Source of the DNA: Ruminococcus sp.
GTDB taxonomy: Bacteria > Bacillota > Clostridia > Oscillospirales > Acutalibacteraceae
DNA: 17,734 nucleotides
Direction of reading: 5' to 3'
NCBI GenBank assembly: GCA_017502425.1
Contig: JAFVVB010000123.1
Span: 1 to 17,734, forward strand
Shown: positions 17,401 through 17,734 of the stretch, piece by piece
How the letters are laid out: every line of letters starts with the position of its first letter
Position numbering within the stretch: position 1 is the first letter of the stretch
Made by a program: the position numbers and the translations under genes
Notes under the pieces: generated by a model
What the model was told of the DNA's origin: nothing
The model's database searches: none
Seen by the model: the letters and a program-made list of their open reading frames with translations, nothing else

Positions 17401-17734
17401 CGCAGAGAAGTACTGGATAATCTACTCAACTGAGACTATGAGTACCACAGACCTTTCAAAATGGACTACATGGTCAGAAACAACCGACACAAGCTTCACA
17501 ATCAAGTGGAGAAAACCTGGTGAGTTCTATCATTTCTCAGTAGTAGCGAAGTGTAAAAATCCTGAAACAGGCGGCACAGAAACTGTGAATTATCTCGCTG
17601 ATTCTGCGAGAATTCCGTATTCAGATTCTGATATTATCACATTCACACCTGTTGATGATGATACAGTAACACTTTCATGGAATGATGATATCGGTATGAG
17701 TAAGGTGTGGGTATCATATATTAATGCAGAAGGT
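14426..17734 (+). CDS. Secreted GH13 amylase with binding modules and Fn3 array (3' end missing)
   Basis: An open frame from ATG 14426 (GGGGG eight bases upstream) runs off the window: 1103 residues, no stop. A signal peptide (about 1-31, ending KTDA) is followed by an AmyE-type GH13 domain: region I D138-TVFNH-143, region II GFRFDAAKH with nucleophile D224, E267 (FYGEML), and H328-D329 (NESHDTY). The beta domain repeats GSIAYNERGTSGVVLVN, so it is a paralogue of the upstream amylase. Then come an unassigned module (496-605, LTLHYWNNTGLEG), EETVESS-rich linker (606-658), the AGYYLVGTLNG module (659-758), ETESTEE linker, Fn3-like domains at about 785-873, 877-966 and 968-1066, and the start of another at 1067. 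No dockerin or CBM26 lies in the visible part. It is probably an alpha-amylase; fine specificity is unknown. A dockerin or cell-wall anchor may lie downstream of the window. Confidence 0.92.
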   Translation, partial: MLKRLLSLSLAICIVFSCFIATDKIFVKTDAATSDYGLTDNVQDGQILQCWNWSFNNIKNNMAKIADQGFSAIQTSPIQASKESTKESWSTAGNAFWVYYQPINFSIETNSRSALGTKSEFKAMCDEAEKYGIKVIVDTVFNHLANANSDNSLNSQIPSDIRDDSSCWHNIYTNISNYSDRYDITHRCLAGLPDLNTGSSKIQNYAIGFLKECIDAGADGFRFDAAKHIETPSDYSGTSSDFWPNVINAATSYSQSTYGTTPYFYGEMLDNTGGVDISAYTKYMSVTDNGGSNSIRNAVNSSNAGSAANSYIFNGAQPKYTVQWNESHDTYAEGSSNYVSDTALKKTWALVGSRAEVCGLYLARPNSSSTKLGSADTTAWADKEVKAINRFKNAFVGETEYFASSGSIAYNERGTSGVVLVNVSGGSASVNVVANRMASGTYKDAITGNTFTVSNSKIIGNIGSTGIAVVYDESKINNDTVVSTESSTSETLSGEKRTVNIGVIEYITDTLTLHYWNNTGLEGDATLKATGKTAKYAVGSSYWSNAEQTFNIYTAEVPVEATSMKTYTAADNSNWAQEEVQCSEDNITLVFEWGGTYHNVSAIYTEETVESSEETVESSEETVESSEAETEESSEEETIESTEESSEVETESSSTSDSAGYYLVGTLNGENYWYVDDNSTDRKLKFNETDNQYTLDWEFFDGDSIKVVHYDGTSITRWYNSSGDNYSIGSSKKGEGTIYFRPDGNSDWSYYYFTVQPKTVDETESTEEETESTEEETEATEVQKPVKVENIVATPSSSTAVLSWDAVEGATKYWVYKNVSGSYVIYSSASTNKLTVASLLGDTTYQFKVVAVLSDGTTQKLADADVVEFTTLAPIVTKNIETVSSVTSITLSWDKVEGAQKYWIYKAFEENGPFYVYDATTDLEYSVKALQPDTTYYFKVVPAVLTNGKLYLGETGAAQKIEATTSSGESIKVKVTDLTSTSATISWNAFENAEKYWIIYSTETMSTTDLSKWTTWSETTDTSFTIKWRKPGEFYHFSVVAKCKNPETGGTETVNYLADSARIPYSDSDIITFTPVDDDTVTLSWNDDIGMSKVWVSYINAEG
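16241..16303 (+). repeat. 21-base tandem repeat coding EETVESS linker
   Basis: Two identical 21-base units and a third with synonymous changes encode EETVESS three times. They begin a Ser/Glu-rich linker that continues to about 16390. Confidence 0.9.
16709..16765 (+). repeat. 21-base tandem repeat coding ETESTEE linker
   Basis: Two exact 21-base units and a partial third encode ETESTEE. They link the AGYYLVGTLNG module to the Fn3-like array. Confidence 0.88.

Overview
The window reads as low-GC Firmicutes chromosome. The best fit is a Ruminococcus-type (Oscillospiraceae) gut or rumen starch degrader close to the R. bromii group. The reasons are a GH13 alpha-amylase carrying a type I dockerin and CBM26 starch-binding modules, large multi-module secreted proteins with Thr-Glu-Pro linkers, AT-rich codon use and strong AGGAGG-type ribosome sites. 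The genus is inferred; no rRNA or housekeeping marker is present.

Left half (1-8253): part of a surface-polysaccharide (capsule or exopolysaccharide) cluster. A plus-strand run holds the tail of an unseen upstream gene, a GT4-like glycosyltransferase (56-1009), a thymidylate-kinase-like P-loop protein (1014-1670), an alkaline-phosphatase/phosphodiesterase superfamily enzyme (1687-3120) and a second GT4 glycosyltransferase (3151-4277) broken by a one-base frameshift. Converging on it is a minus-strand pair: an O-antigen-ligase/Wzy-like polymerase (4267-5592) and an acyltransferase-3 membrane protein (5624-6601). The terminator of this pair lies inside the coding sequence of the broken glycosyltransferase. 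A Wzx-like flippase (6682-8253) is divergent from them and ends at a clear terminator. Together these genes would assemble, decorate, export and polymerise a repeat-unit glycan.

Right half (8254-17734): three consecutive, separately promoted genes for extracellular starch use. The first (8495-11404) is a 969-residue secreted protein with no catalytic domain, made of several starch-binding or candidate binding modules plus three Fn3-like domains. The second (11795-14146) is an AmyE-type GH13 alpha-amylase with an internal dockerin and two C-terminal CBM26 modules, so it probably docks into a cohesin scaffold (amylosome). The third (14426 to the window end, incomplete) is a paralogous GH13 amylase followed by an unassigned module, a module shared with the first protein, and at least three and a half Fn3-like domains. 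Terminators follow the first two genes. The two amylase genes share a near-identical element just upstream of their -35/-10 boxes, which suggests common regulation or a duplicated promoter.

Items most worth a second look are the roughly 100-residue module shared by the first and third starch proteins, the unassigned module in the third, the shared promoter element, the frameshift at a slippery-looking A-run, and the terminator embedded in a convergent gene.
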